Assembly: GCF_019393635.1 (NCBI RefSeq)
Contig: NC_057867.1
Location: 68,699,492-68,763,491, forward strand
Origin: Dromiciops gliroides
Taxonomy: Eukaryota > Chordata > Mammalia > Microbiotheria > Microbiotheriidae
DNA: 64,000 bases
Reading direction: 5' to 3'
The notes beneath the pieces are model-generated. The model did no database searches. It worked only from the letters and a program-made list of their open reading frames with translations, and was not told the DNA's origin. Both the position numbers and the translations under genes were made by a program. Positions 11,621-23,609 of this stretch are shown here, piece after piece; position 1 is the stretch's first letter, and every line of letters starts with the position of its first letter.

Positions 11621-11719
11621 GGACTGGAAAGAGGTTAGGACTAAAGATACAGATTTGGAAATCATCTTCATAAAGGAAAGAGGCAAAGCCATGAAAACGC
11701 AAGAACCGTTGATAGGAAA

Positions 11720-12700
11720 GAGAGCAAAGGACAGGAACACCTGCAGCCTATCATATAGAAACTTGAAAAGCAGGGAAATAATAAGACAATGGCATTAGAC
11801 ATCAACTTGTGAAATATATTGCAGGGAAATAGGGTGGGCATGCAAGCACCTGTGTGTATGTGCACATACTGCCCATACCTAATTTGGCTATACCTAATTT
11901 CCAAAGATATATGCATTTCATAGACTGTAGTAGATTCTGAACACATAAGGCCAACTTACCTAAGACCCACCAAGCAAAAAAAAGATGAATCAAAAAAGGA
12001 GTCATTTCTATATGTGATACTGTGGCTGACATACTATATTAACCTTTCTAGGACATATTCTCTGCTGTTTGTCAGAGAATCAGGAAGGAAAAGAGCATCC
12101 TGACAGGGACTTGGAGTTCTGGGTGAGGGAGGGAACCTATCAAAGTCCCCAAATAAATGCCCAGTTGCCAGGTGAACTGGTGCCCATTTGAAAAACTCTG
12201 GAGTAAGTGGGATGAAAATAAATAATGACAACAGATATTGAGATGGTCATTTAAGATTTTGTCTGTAACGTATCTTGGAAACTTGAAACATCATAGAAAT
12301 TCAACTGCTGTGGTTGTTATTGCCCTCTACTCAAGTTCTCTGGTATCACATTAAGGTATGGAGGTAGTCCTGGCTTCTTCAGGGCACTATCAGATCCCAC
12401 CAAACTGGAAAGGCTTAGAGTCCAACACTGAACATAGACTGGATACTTAGCATCCAAGGGTGAACCTAGCCAAATTCAGAGGCTCATCACCAGGGTGGCC
12501 ACAGGGTGATGAACTTTAAGCTCTAACAATTCAAAAAAACTGTCTACTATGCTGTAGAGGGATCATGATCTGTACTAGCAAAGAAAGTAATACAAATTCT
12601 TGAAGTTGTATAGGGGAGTTAAGAGAATTCTCTGCCTGTAAGATTGGAGAGTACTGAACTACTGGAGATATCTACTGGTATCTACTAAATAGGGAGGGTG
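11720..12700. other. Mostly unrecognised sequence
   Basis: No gene seen. The minus-strand ORFs here (65-92 codons) overlap one another and show no domain. Confidence 0.35.
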
Positions 12701-13100
12701 ATATGGTAAGACCTATAGTGTAGAATGATCACTGACAGCTGAGTGGAGGAGAATGGACTGAACTTGGGAGAGACTGGTGGCAGAGAGACCCACCAGCAGG
12801 TTATTGCTATGGTCTAGGAATGAGGTAAGAAGTGGCTACACCAGGATGGTGGTAGTGTCAGAGGAGAGAAGGGGAAATATTCGAGAGATGTTACAACAGC
12901 AAAACTCATAGGCATTGGCAACATATTGTATATGGGAAAGTGAGAGAGCGTGAGGAATCAAAGATGATTCATAGATTATGAGTCTAGGTAATTGAGAAGA
13001 TGGTGGTATCTTCAACAGTAAAAGGGAAATTAGGAAGAAAGAAGAGTTGAGGAGAGGGGGGGACAATGAGTTTAGTTTTTGACATATTGGGATCTGGAAA
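12700..13100 (+). repeat. Old unassigned dispersed repeat, second copy
   Basis: TTATTGCTATGGTCTAGG, GGTGGTAGTGTCAGAGG, AATCAAAGATGATTCATAG and AGTTTTTGACATATTGGG follow the same family's order (its 'random-pair screening' wording also occurs at 40930-41060). Confidence 0.5.
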
Positions 13101-13299
13101 CCTTTTGCTCTACATGTATGGAGGCCTAAACACTAGCAATGTTCCCACATTTCCCAAAATAAACTGTATATTGTGGCAAAGCAAGATAAAAAGAGATAAG
13201 AGTTTTCGAAGTAAACATTGCCCCTAAAATTGAAATTGATCCATGTGCATGGGGGTCCCATGGGCACTGGTCCCAGTGTATGCAGGTGCTGTGACACGG

Positions 13300-13510
13300 A
13301 TCATGAAATAGGAAAGTATTATTATTAATATTATTTTCCTCACACCACCAGGTAGATAGTGCAGTTATTACTATCTCAATTACACAAGTAAGGGACATTG
13401 AGACTCAAAGAGTTTATATGCCTTCCTTATGGTCACAAAGCTAATGTGACAGAGCCAAAATTCCAATCCAAATCTTTTCTGACTCCAAGGCCAGCACTTT
13501 CTTAAGAGGA
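13300..13510 (-). repeat. MIR, antisense
   Basis: GACATTGAGACTCAAAGAG, GGTCACAAAGCTAATGTG and CTCCAAGGCCAGCACTTTC are a reverse MIR. Confidence 0.65.
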
Positions 13511-13519
13511 AGTAAGTAC

Positions 13520-15190
13520 TAGAGTCTGATTTCACAGAGGAAGGAAGGATATTGCTTATATCCAGGTGACAGCTAAAGTAAAACTGGGCTTTCCCCATGG
13601 GTCCCATTGTATTCCTAGCCCATCTGAGAATCTACATCCTGCAAGGAAGGATCAGTCTTTTAGCTCAGTATCAATGAGGTCCTCAGCCCTAGTCTCTTCC
13701 AGTTATGTTATTACAATTATTTACCCAGAGCTGCTAGGTTTTGTTTTCTTTTTACCCTGCAATGCCCACTGGCCAACTGCAAGGGCCAAAATTCGAAAGC
13801 CAGAGGTGTTTTGGTCTTTGGCTTCTTCCACAGGTTGCTCGGAGAGGACTGCTCTTTGTGGCAAGCTCTGATGAAAGGGTCAGAGAAGGGCCTTTATTTC
13901 AGCTACAAAACCATATCAGAACAATTCATCACAGAGGCAGGCAATAAGAGCAGTTGTTTGTTCTTCCTCTGAGGTTTGGTGTGTTCTTAGGACAGATGTC
14001 CTTAAATGGAAGTCACACTGTTTGCGTAGGTCTACAGACAAGTTAATATACGAAACCAAACCATTTCCTAAGCAATGAGCAACTGTGAGAAGTATCGAAT
14101 AGTCACTCTGGCGTGACTGACTGCTGGTCCCTCCAGAGATGAACAACAAAGTATGTGTTATTTACTGCAATACACCCCTGTCCTCTCCCCTTCTCCCTAA
14201 AGACAGCAAATTGTTTGGCATTGGAAAATGTATGTTTATTTATTTCCTATGAGAAAGAAAGTAAATATCACCATTTTCAAATCAGCAACATACTCCTGGA
14301 GTTTGGAGGCATATTTTCAACACATGGCAAGCAATTTGTTAGCATGAACCCCCGTCCAAAAAGCAATCCGGTTTCTTTCTTTTTTTCTGTCCAAATAATC
14401 CACCCTATGTTTTCCAAAGCTTCTCATTAGCTCTAGGGAGCCATGTCATTCACCTAAAAGAGGGTAGCTCTAAGTGCCAAAAATTCCTCCTGAGCCTAAT
14501 GGCAGCTCACCCAGAAGGCTAGGAGATTTCACATGTACGCAAAGCAGCCTTGCCTGGCACAAGGGAGCTCCCTTCATTGTATACTGAAGTATTTCATTTC
14601 AGGAATGACATGTTAAACAAAACACAAAGTAGATCTTTGCCCCAAATGGGGGAAAGTTCATAGTGCCACCAAGCTGAAGCACTGGACTGCCCAGCACGTT
14701 GACTATGGGAGCCTGCATTTTAAAGGCCATGCACTATTTTGTTCAAAAAGAAAGTTTTTGGGGATCTTTAGCAACTCCCTCTGCAATTTCCAGATCTTCA
14801 AGGAGCTCTGAATTATAAATAAGAAGACTCGAATTCAAAATGTGGGCTGTCACTTATGTCCTATGTAGCCTTTCATAAGCTGCTTTCCCTCTCTGTGAAA
14901 GGACAAGGCTGGACCTGGCCCAGAGGCAGGATATCTTTGTGATGGGGGTGGGGGGGGAGGTGGAGGGGAGGGGACTAGTTACCCAGACATCTCCTAGAAT
15001 GCTGTCTTTGTCAAAAGCAGAGCAGCTAATATTTTCTGGAGTCTCCTTAATGATCATTTCAACCTTCAAAAAGATGTCAGAACCAAGGAGAAGAAATTCT
15101 ATTCTGAATTCAGTTCTCATTAGCAGGGAAGGGCGATTTCAATGGTTCAAAGGAAGGATAGGTAGAATTCTGTGAATTAAAATTCTGCAA
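13520..15190. other. Long stretch without recognised repeats or genes
   Basis: Apart from a possible MIR scrap at about 14830-14910 and a G-rich run at 14940-14970, I see nothing familiar here. ORFs of 68-101 codons exist on both strands but overlap and lack motifs. Confidence 0.4.
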
Positions 15191-15199
15191 GGGAGGTCA

Positions 15200-17135
15200 G
15201 CTCAAGAGTGACAAAAAACTCAAAAATTAAATTCTGAAGACATAATTGTGATGAAGAAGCAAAATGGAAATCATCCAAAGAGACAGTTGTGGATACAAAG
15301 AGAACTCACTATTCAATTTAAGATTTTTAAAGATTTTCACAAAACATGGAAACAAGGACAGGTAATAGAAGATGAATGCAAGGCATGATGCAATCCTGTA
15401 AGACTAGTGTAAGGAGTGCTAAAGCTCATAATAAAGGAACCTGAAGACAACATGAAAGAGGGGTTTTAAACCAATATTGGGAAAGGAGGAAGAAGATCAA
15501 AGAAGTGACAAGACCACTGCTTGGAGCCAAGAAAAGTAATACTAGGGAAAAGAGGAGCTCTTCAATGTTCTTCTGTTTGCTTCAGTTTTCTCTGCCAAGG
15601 TGAATGTCTTTGGGTTGAAAAGGAAAGAACATATGGAGAGCAGGGTGTTGAATACCAAGACAAGTAAGGCAATAACAAAAGAGTGCTTATGAGCAATCAC
15701 CAAGCTTGGATGACTTGGAAGGCCAAGGGGACTGAAGAGAAATGGCAAGTGTAATGGCACAGTCACTGTCAGTTTCAGTCAAAAGATTGTGAAGGATGGG
15801 AGAGGTGTGATAGGGGTGAAGAAAGGCAAATGTCACAATTTTGGGAAAAGGAAGAAAATAGCATTTGGTAACTATAGGCTAGAGAGTTTGGCTTCAAATC
15901 CTAATGGCTAGTTAAACATTTGGGAAATGAAGCCATGATCACAAAGAGCTTGCATGACTTCATTAGGAACAGGTCATGCCAGACTAAACTTATTTCCTTT
16001 TATCACAGAATTGCTAAAGTTTATTGGAAGAATGCTGCAGATATAGTTTACTTAGATTTTAGCCAAAAGTTAGTAAAGTATATCATGTCATTCCTGTGGA
16101 AAAGATGGAGAGATGAGTGCTAAATAGCAGTACAATTAAATGACTTCCAAACTGGTTGAATTATTGGGCTGAAAGTATAGTCATTGAATGGTTTGATGTC
16201 CACTTGGAAGAGGTCTGCAGTGCAGTGTCCTAGCAATCCGTTCTTGGCCCTGTACTGCTTAACATTATTATCAGTCACTAAGATTAAAACATAGAAGGTA
16301 TGCTCATCAGATTTTCAGATAACACAAAGCTTGGTGTGGGGGGTTTACATTATTAAAGTCCAAAAATATGGCTAGAACATTGGACCACACTGAATAAGAT
16401 TAAGTTTATAAGGATAAATTCAAAGTCTTACACTTGAGTTAAAAAAAACTGACTTTAGAGATACAAGATTGGAGAGGCATGATTATCGAGCAGTCTGTCT
16501 AAAAAAGATCTGAAGGTTTTATTAAACTGAAAGTTCAATATGAGGCAACAATATGATATTGGCAGCCAAGAACACTAATGCAGTCTTGATCAGCATTCAA
16601 AGTTCCCAAAAATAAGGAGGTTCCATTGTCCTTTACTGTGGTCAGATCATTTAGTTCTAGACTGGAGTCTTGAAAGTACTATAAGGGTATCTAGCTGGAA
16701 AACATTCAAAGGAGGGCTATCAGGATGGAGAAGGACCTTGACTCCAGGCCATATGATTATTAGTTGAAGGAACTAAGGGTATTGGGTTTGGAGAAGAGGA
16801 AGATGGGATAGGAACGATGTTTTCAAGATCCATCCTGGGGATAAGGAATAATACTGTTTGGCCCCACAGGGTGGAACCAGGACCGATAGGTGGAAGCTGT
16901 AGAGAGGCAGTTGATGGTTTCATATAAAGGAAAATTTGCCTAACTATTAGAGCTTTGCCAGAGAGGAATGGGCTGGCCCGGGAGGTCTTCAGACAAACTG
17001 AAGCATACATACTGGTATGCTGTCATAGTTATGGGTCTGCGTTTGGTTCTATGCCTACCTAAATCCCTTTCAGGGGATTCTAAAAATCCTAGGCCACTAA
17101 GGTTCCTTCCAGCTTGAAATCTATGATCCTGTGAG
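15200..17135 (+). repeat. CR1/L3 LINE, reverse transcriptase region through 3' end
   Basis: The piece RNRSCQTKLISFY..ADIVYLDFSQ (15966-16066) is the CR1 RT phrase 'VDIVYLDFSKAFD'. CCGTTCTTGGCCCTGTACTG (about 16239) encodes 'SVLGPVL', and TTCAGATAACACAAAGC encodes 'FADDTKL' in worn form. The end GTTCCTTCCAGCTTGAAATC is the CR1 3' terminus. It has many stops and indels, so it is ancient and dead. Confidence 0.78.
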
Positions 17136-17199
17136 TATCTGATACTTATCACACAGATATATGCATATAGGTCCCCTTGCCAGTTTCCCCATTACTGTT

Positions 17200-17390
17200 T
17201 CTTGGACTCAGGGCTTTAGAGTAAGCTATTCTTCCCTCTTCTTCATTCCTCACCTCTAATCAGTCATCAAGCTCAGACATTTCCTCCTCCACAAAATCTC
17301 CTTCATCCACTTCATCCTTTGCATAGGCTTCCCCTACCTCCCATCTAGACTACTTCAATACCCAGGGCTGGTCAGAAGAGCCATAGAGAA
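17200..17390 (+). repeat. L2 LINE fragment
   Basis: CATCAAGCTCAGACATTTCC and CCTCCACAAAATCTCC fit the L2 3' part. It is resumed after the L1 fragment at 17640-17780. Confidence 0.5.
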
Positions 17391-17397
17391 AATCATT

Positions 17398-17560
17398 AGG
17401 TTAATATGGAAAGATTTTTGGCATGATTTCACATGTATAATTGATATCACATTTCTTGCCTTCTCAATGGGTGGAAGAAGGGGCAAGAAGGATGGAGATA
17501 ATTCAGAACTCAAAAAAATTTAAATTCATGTTAAAATAAATAAATAAAATGTTAATGAAA
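17398..17560 (+). mobile_element. L1 LINE 3' terminus
   Basis: GATTTCACATGTATAATTGA, CTTCTCAATGGGTGG and CAGAACTCAAAAAAATTTAA end in an A-rich tail. It appears to have inserted into L2. Confidence 0.65.
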
Positions 17561-17599
17561 TATATTTTTAATTAAGTCATGAGGGTGGCAAAGCTTGTC

Positions 17600-17780
17600 C
17601 TTGGTGCTTCTCCATCACCTTTTCTGTCCTTACTTTCCATACATATTCAGTGTCCTGATGCTTGTCTCCTGGCTGTCCATTTCCCCCATTGGGACTGGAC
17701 AGTAACTTAGGCTCTGGATTTCTTCTATGTCCCCAGGTGTGCAGTAAGTACTTAATCAGTGCTTACTAAATGAATGAATT
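17600..17780 (+). repeat. L2 LINE 3' end
   Basis: Ends CAGTAAGTACTTAATCAGTG and CTTACTAAATGAATGAA, the L2 terminus. Confidence 0.55.
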
Positions 17781-17935
17781 TTTTAAAAACCAATTATTAA
17801 GCACTTACAACATACAAAGCTCTGTGCTAGGTTCTAGAGATAACAAATTTAAAAAGCAAGTACAGTCTCTGCTCTCAAGGAGTTCACATTCTAATAGGAA
17901 GAAACAGTAGCTAGAAAGGGCCCAGAGGTCCTTAG
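17780..17935 (+). repeat. Old unassigned dispersed repeat, 5' part
   Basis: ATTATTAAGCACTTACAAC, GCTCTGTGCTAGGTTCTAG and CTCAAGGAGTTCACATTC mark the family's start. Confidence 0.55.
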
Positions 17936-17939
17936 AGTG

Positions 17940-18355
17940 CAGCAGCTAAGTAGATGGTATTGCATCTTCTTTAATGTTATTTTCACTGATGAAAGCCGAT
18001 CTGTTTTTGATGCTGAACTAGTGCCCAGGACTTTGGTGATGAAGAACATCTATCTTTTTTGGAGATGGCCAATGCACAAATTTGTTTTGCTTGATTATAC
18101 ATGCTTGTAACAAGAGGTTTGGGGTTTTTTTTATTCTCATTTGGTAGAAGGCTATCGGGGTGAGAGGGAGAAAAGATGAATATTTTCTGACTAAAAATGC
18201 ATGTAAATATGCATATACACATATGTATAAATCTATAAATACGTATTTTAAAGGACAGACAACTATGAGCACAATTACAAAACACTCTTCATACAAATAA
18301 AGACAGACCTAAGTAATTGGAGAAATATTCACTGTTTGTGACTAGGCCAAGGCAA
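17940..18355. other. Unrecognised sequence
   Basis: No repeat named. The ORFs here are overlapping frames without motifs. Confidence 0.35.
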
Positions 18356-18359
18356 TATA

Positions 18360-20045
18360 AAAAAGTGATACTAACTAATTAATTTCCTTTTTCAGTGCTG
18401 TACCAATCCAACTACCAAAGATTAATGCCAACTACTTTATAGGGCTAGCAAAAAAATCATAACGAAATTCATCTGGAGAAACAAAAGGTCAAGAACATAA
18501 AGGGAATTACTGAAAAAAATGGGAAGGAAGGGGACCTAGCAGTAGTAGATCTCCAACTATACTATAAAACTGTACTCATCCAAATAATTTGGTGCTGGAT
18601 AATAGAGTGGTTGATCAATGGAACCGATTAGGTACACAACACACAGAAGCAAATGAGTACAGTGACCCAGTGCCTGACGAATCCAAATATTCCAGCCACA
18701 GGGGCAAGAACTCACTATCTGACAAAAACTGATGGGAAAGCTAGAAAGTAGTCTGCCAGAAATGAGGCAAAGACCAACTTCTCAAAGCATATGTCAAGAT
18801 AAGTTCAAAATGAGTACATGATTTTGATTATAAGGGTTGATATTTAAAGCAAATTAGCATAGAAGAAGAGAAGAAACTGCCCACCAGATCTATGGATAGG
18901 AGAATAGTTCATGACCAAGTAAGGGAGAAAAGTTTAATGGGAGGTAAAATGGAAAATTCTGATTATGCAAAATTTTTGTATAAACAAAACCAATGTAGCT
19001 CACATTAGGGGGAAAGGCAAAAATGGGGGGGGACTCTTTGGAGCAAGTTTCTCTGTTAAAGGTCTCATTTTTCAAATATTTGGGAATTGAGTCAAATTTA
19101 TAAGAGCCATTCTCCAATTGAAAAATTGTCAAGGGATACAAACAGGTACTTTTTAGAGAAAGAAAGTCATCAATAGTCATATAAAAATGTTTTAAATTGC
19201 TAATTAGAGAAATGCGCATTAAAACAATTGTGAGGTACCACCTCATACCTATTAGATAAGTTAAGGTGACAGAAAAGGAAAATGACAAATGTTGGAGGGG
19301 ATATGGAAAAAATGGTATACTAACGTACTGTTGGTGGAATTGTAAACCAGTCCAACCATTCTAGAGAACAATCTGAAACCATGCCCCAAAAGCTTTTAAA
19401 CTGTGTATACCTTTTGACCCAGCAATACTACTACTAGGTCTATACACCAAAGAGATCAAAGGAAAAGGAAAAGAGCCTATGCTACAAAAATACTTATAAC
19501 AGCTCTTTTCATGGTGGTAAAGAATTGGAAACTAAGGGGATATTCATCAATTGGGGAATAGGTGAACAAGTTATGGTATATGGATGTAATGGAATACTAT
19601 TATGCAATAAGAAATGATGAAGAATTTGGTTTCAGAAAAACCTGGGAAGACTTATATGAAGTGATGCAAAATGAACTGAGCAGAATGAAGAGAACAATTT
19701 ACACGATGATAACAATATTGTAAAGATCATCAACTGCAAAAGAAAAATCAACATAATAATCTCCCACAATTCCAAGAACTCATCATGAAAAATGCTATGC
19801 ACCTCCAGATAAAGAATTGATGAACTCAGACTACATAATGAAGCATACTTTCTTCTCAGGTTTTTTTTTTTCCAGAATGTGGCTAATACAGAGGTGTGTT
19901 TTGCATGACTTCATATTTGTAATGGGTTTTGTATTTCTTATTTTCTCAATGTGTGGGAGGGGGTGAGGGAGGGAGAGAATCTGGAACTAAAAATAAAATT
20001 GATTTTTTTTAAATTAATAAATAAAAACCAAAAAATTAATAAATA
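18360..20045 (+). mobile_element. L1 LINE, 5'-truncated, about 1.7 kb (ORF2 C-terminal half and 3' UTR)
   Basis: In sense, the broken ORF2 reads FIWRNKR near 18470, DKCWRGYG near 19300 and a stretch around 19515-19620 that parallels human L1 ALFTIAKTW...MEYYAAIKNDE. The 3' UTR has AGAACTCATCATGAAAAATG and a GGGAGGGGGTGAGGGAGGGA run, then a mixed A/T tail at 20000-20050. Stops interrupt ORF2, so it is dead. The 132-codon ORF on the minus strand at 18890-19288 is antisense to ORF2. Confidence 0.85.
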
Positions 20046-20049
20046 AAAA

Positions 20050-20790
20050 AAATTAAAGAGGATAGACAATAGACAATATCTATCTGGGATATGTGAGCTA
20101 TAGTCTTGCTAGAAGGCAAGGGGATTAAAAAGGTGAAATATTAAGGACTCTCTCATGTTTAGGGTTCCATGATTCTTGGGGATCAGCAATAGAAAGCAAT
20201 GCATCCCTTGACATGCATGCTAATTTTTTATAAGAGAGAACAAAGACTGTGAAAAGGCAATAGCCTATCATATATGTAAGTGGGACTAGACTATCCCACT
20301 ACTTGTCCTTCTAACCATGCCAGGAGTTTAAGTGAACAAATTGCGTGGAAGTACCCCAACATGTCTCTGCTGATGAATTTATAGCACTATCAGAGACAAC
20401 TTCAAATTGGCATCTTTAGCAGGCTCTCTAAAATGGTTACTACATTAAAGATTCCTATTGGGAACTATCAGAAATGCCACTTTTCCTAGGTTTCCTACTG
20501 GTAAAGTGCGAGATGACACAGCTTTCATTGCATGTGGTTTCATTCAATCAATAACCATTTTGATTCATTTAAATAAACCAACAGGCCCGTGGTTTTAGTC
20601 AATTACATAAAGGCCAGAAATAAACTGGCACATATGAATATGGGAGGGGGTGTTTGTTGCCCTTATTGGCCCAATACCAAGTTCATTTTTGTTTCCATCT
20701 TTATATTCTTCTACCACCCTGAAAAATAGTTCCCCAGGCTAATGCCCCTTGACCACCTGTCCCATTCTGTTTTCTTCAAGTGATTTGTCC
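20050..20790. other. Unrecognised sequence
   Basis: No gene or repeat family recognised. Confidence 0.4.
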
Positions 20791-21880
20791 CTTTAAATTT
20801 TTTTAAATAAGAGGCATTTATTTTCTTTTTCTCCTACCTCCTACCCTCCGCTACTGAAAAAAAGAAAGAAAAATAAGATGCTTGTAACACCAATGCAAAG
20901 TCAAGCAAAACAAATTACCACATTGGCCATGTCCAAAAGCATATGAAGTTATTTTTTTCTAGGATTTTGTCTTGGAAATACTTGGTTTCAAAACAGCTTT
21001 ATATCATGGGTTTCTTTTTTGTTCACTACTTCTTCCAATCTTACTTCCTGAATTAGGATTTTGTGTTAGGGTGAGGCTCTACATACTTCTGGAGAACATG
21101 TCAGGGCTTTGTTTGTCCTTAACCTGCATTCTCTAGGATCTTGGTGTTGTTTTCTCTAGGTACTGAATGCTGTCTTCTTCAAAGATCTCAGGAGCAACTT
21201 GGGCCATGGACCTGCAAATTGGTCTAATCTATAATGAAGTCTAATTGCTGCCCTCCTGGTCTGAGCTGTGCAAGCTCTCAACCCAGATTTAGGTCTGGGC
21301 AAAACAACTATAAGCTTCCTCTGGTTACAACTCCAGTAGAACGCTCCTGCTTCCAGCCCATTGGCTAACCAGAAGTCTCTGAAGATTCAGAGCAACAGAA
21401 CTGCAGGCTCACTCACCCTTGGTCTGAGCTCCTTGCCTTGGTTTCTCAGCTGTCAGCCCCAGACCCATTTGTGAGATAAATGTGAAATACTGTCACAGAG
21501 CTGCCAACTAGCTCCTGCTCCTGCTCCCTGCATGGCATACAGCCTCAAGCCTTATCTGAGCTAGATCACCAGCCATGTTCCTTGACCTGGCCCACAGGTC
21601 CCAGCCCAGTTCCTATGCTGAAAGAATATACATGGACCTTCCTGGTTAGACCCTCCCCAGTGCTTGCAGGCCTCTGGCTATCTCCCTATGCTGAACTGGG
21701 TTAGAAAAATGATTCATTGTGGTTTCTTCTTAGATTTCCTAATCACTACTGGGTATGATGCTCTTCTTCAATCTCTACTGCAGTAGTTGTGTGTGAGGTA
21801 GAGAAAGTGTGGCTGTAATGCTTCCTCCAGTGTTTCTAAACTGACTCTCCCACAGCAGAGATGGCTCTGTTTTAAGAGTA
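20790..21880. repeat. Probable unclassified repeat
   Basis: 20800-20950 (AATTACCACATTGGCCATG and neighbours) resembles an antisense L1 3' end in worn form. The rest (GGTCTGAGCTGTGCAAGC and TGGTCTGAGCTCC-like phrases recurring within it) looks repeat-derived, but I cannot name it. Confidence 0.35.
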
Positions 21881-21888
21881 AAAAGCAA

Positions 21889-22030
21889 GGGGCAGCTAGG
21901 TGGCACAGTGGATAAAGCACCAGCCCTGGATTCAGGAGGACTTGAGTTCAAATCTAATCTCAGACACTTGACATTTACTAGCTATGTGACCCTGGAAAGT
22001 CACTTAACCCCCATTGCCCCCACAAAAAAA
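21889..22030 (+). mobile_element. WSINE1-like CORE-SINE
   Basis: Full copy with a 13-base duplication differing by one base: GAGTAAAAAGCAA at 21876-21888 and GAATAAAAAGCAA at 22031-22043. Confidence 0.88.
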
Positions 22031-22049
22031 GAATAAAAAGCAAAAGAGT

Positions 22050-23180
22050 AAATGTTGTTTATAGTAGAAGAGTGTAGCTCAGGAGAATCTGCTTACACGG
22101 GGAGCCTACACCTTCTACTAGTGACCCATGGTCACCCATGTTTCCAATATTGCTGCTAATAAGTCACTCTCCCTCTTGCTAGATACAGGCTGTCAACAAA
22201 AGAGAACTCTGGATTTGCTCAGCTTTAATGCCAGTGAAAAGAGTCTGTCCAGACATTTCTTTCCTTCCTCGGAGCTCTAACCTAAGCCAATACACATGAT
22301 GTGTGCTTGTACCAAAAAGCCTTAAATCTCTAGCCACAAGGACCCCGCTTTTAATGGTTAACACTGCTGAGAGGAAGTTTCCAGAAGATTGTGACACTCT
22401 GCCTTACCTTGCCCAGCAAATCCAAGAAACTCAGCTATATCTGTATAATGCAAGCTTAATACCATTTTATCCTATATTGATTGAATGGAACCTTGAAGAA
22501 CACAGGATGCATAACAAGAGAGAATCGCACATCTGGATCCCAAGGCCCGACCTGGCCATGGCGCTGGTAACTGGTTTTTTCTCCAAGTCTAGAAGTCAGA
22601 GAGCAGGCTCTAGACTCACAGATGAACTGAAGATGTCATTAATCTTCCAAAGTCCCCTCTTTTCTCACCACTAAAGAGAAATCTTAGGTATTGGGGCCGG
22701 AAGAAACCATTCAGATTGGGTTTAGATTCTCTCTTCTTGTTTATCCAATCCAAGAATGATTTTCTTTATTTTCCATGCAAGTAGCACTTTGCTTTCCTCA
22801 TTCATGTGAACACTTCCTGGAATAAGTCAATGGAGCAGACCTCTCACTGCTCTTCACAGCTCAGTGGGATAATCAGTAGCTAGATAGGTAGCTTGATTAT
22901 CAGGACACTTTGCGCCTAAGGAATACATTTGTTCCAAAGATCTTAAATAGCTCTGGAGGCCAACAGTATGTCTGGGGTGGAAGAGAAAAGAAACAACAGG
23001 GTCTAGTGGAAATCATGCTGGCCTAGAACTTTGGTCAGGGGGAGTAATGCTGAATTCCCCATGAGCTTTCTAAGGACTTAGTTATATATATACACAGTAG
23101 AATAGGGGAGGAGGGAGACAGGGAGAAAATCCCTGCAGCTCAACTGGGGTTTCTGAACTGCTGTGGCTCCCAGAGACTCA
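22050..23180. other. Unrecognised sequence
   Basis: Contains a 123-codon plus ORF (22303-22674) with no motif and an overlapping antisense ORF. I do not call either a gene. Confidence 0.35.
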
Positions 23181-23184
23181 TTGA

Positions 23185-23340
23185 TAAAATTCAATTCAAT
23201 AAACATTTATTTAGTGCCTGCTATGTGTCAGGCACAGTCCTGGGTTCTTAGACAACAAAGACAAAAATGAAAGAGTTCCTGCCCTTGGAGAACTTCCATT
23301 CCATTGGGAGGAATAAGGTACACTGAAGCAACAACAATTT
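23185..23340 (+). repeat. Old unassigned dispersed repeat, 5' part
   Basis: CAATTCAATAAACATTTATT, GCTATGTGTCAGGCACAG and TTGGAGAACTTCCATTCC. Confidence 0.6.
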
Positions 23341-23609
23341 CCAAGTGTATACAAACCTACCACAGCCTAGGTAACACTGGGCAAAAGACTCCAACCCCCT
23401 GAACCTCAGACCATGGAATACTTACCCCTGGTTTCACAGAGAGGCTTCTTGGTATATGAAGGTATATCAGGTAGGGGAAACTGCTTTGGGCAGGATGTGG
23501 TGGCCCTACAGTCCTTACTGCTGAAGGAGGCTGAGACCAGTGAATGGCTTGAGATCAGGAGTTCTGAGCGGCAGTTGGGCTGAAGTCAATCTGGTTACCA
23601 CACCATATC

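Larger units (their letters stand above)
9050..11720 (+). repeat. Old unassigned dispersed repeat, fragmented by later insertions
   Basis: The opening 'cactatgctaagc' / 'caataaatatttatag' motif, then GAAGCTTCCAGTCTAG, GGTTTCATGGAGTTGG, GGAGAGAGACATGATG and CCCAAATGGTGATATCAC, follow the order of a long mammalian dispersed repeat that I cannot name surely. It is interrupted by a GATA tract, a SINE-L1 unit and another SINE. Shorter copies lie elsewhere in the window. Confidence 0.5.

Noticed and set aside
18890-19288. 132-codon minus-strand ORF
   Set aside because: Antisense to L1 ORF2. No domain, and the AT-rich codons are those expected for reverse L1 sequence.
20960-21880. Possible LTR-type sequence
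   Set aside because: No paired ends, primer site or polyprotein remnant could be recognised. I saw no convincing endogenous retrovirus anywhere in the window.
22303-22674. 123-codon ORF
   Set aside because: No domain, overlapped by an antisense ORF. Codon pattern not convincing.
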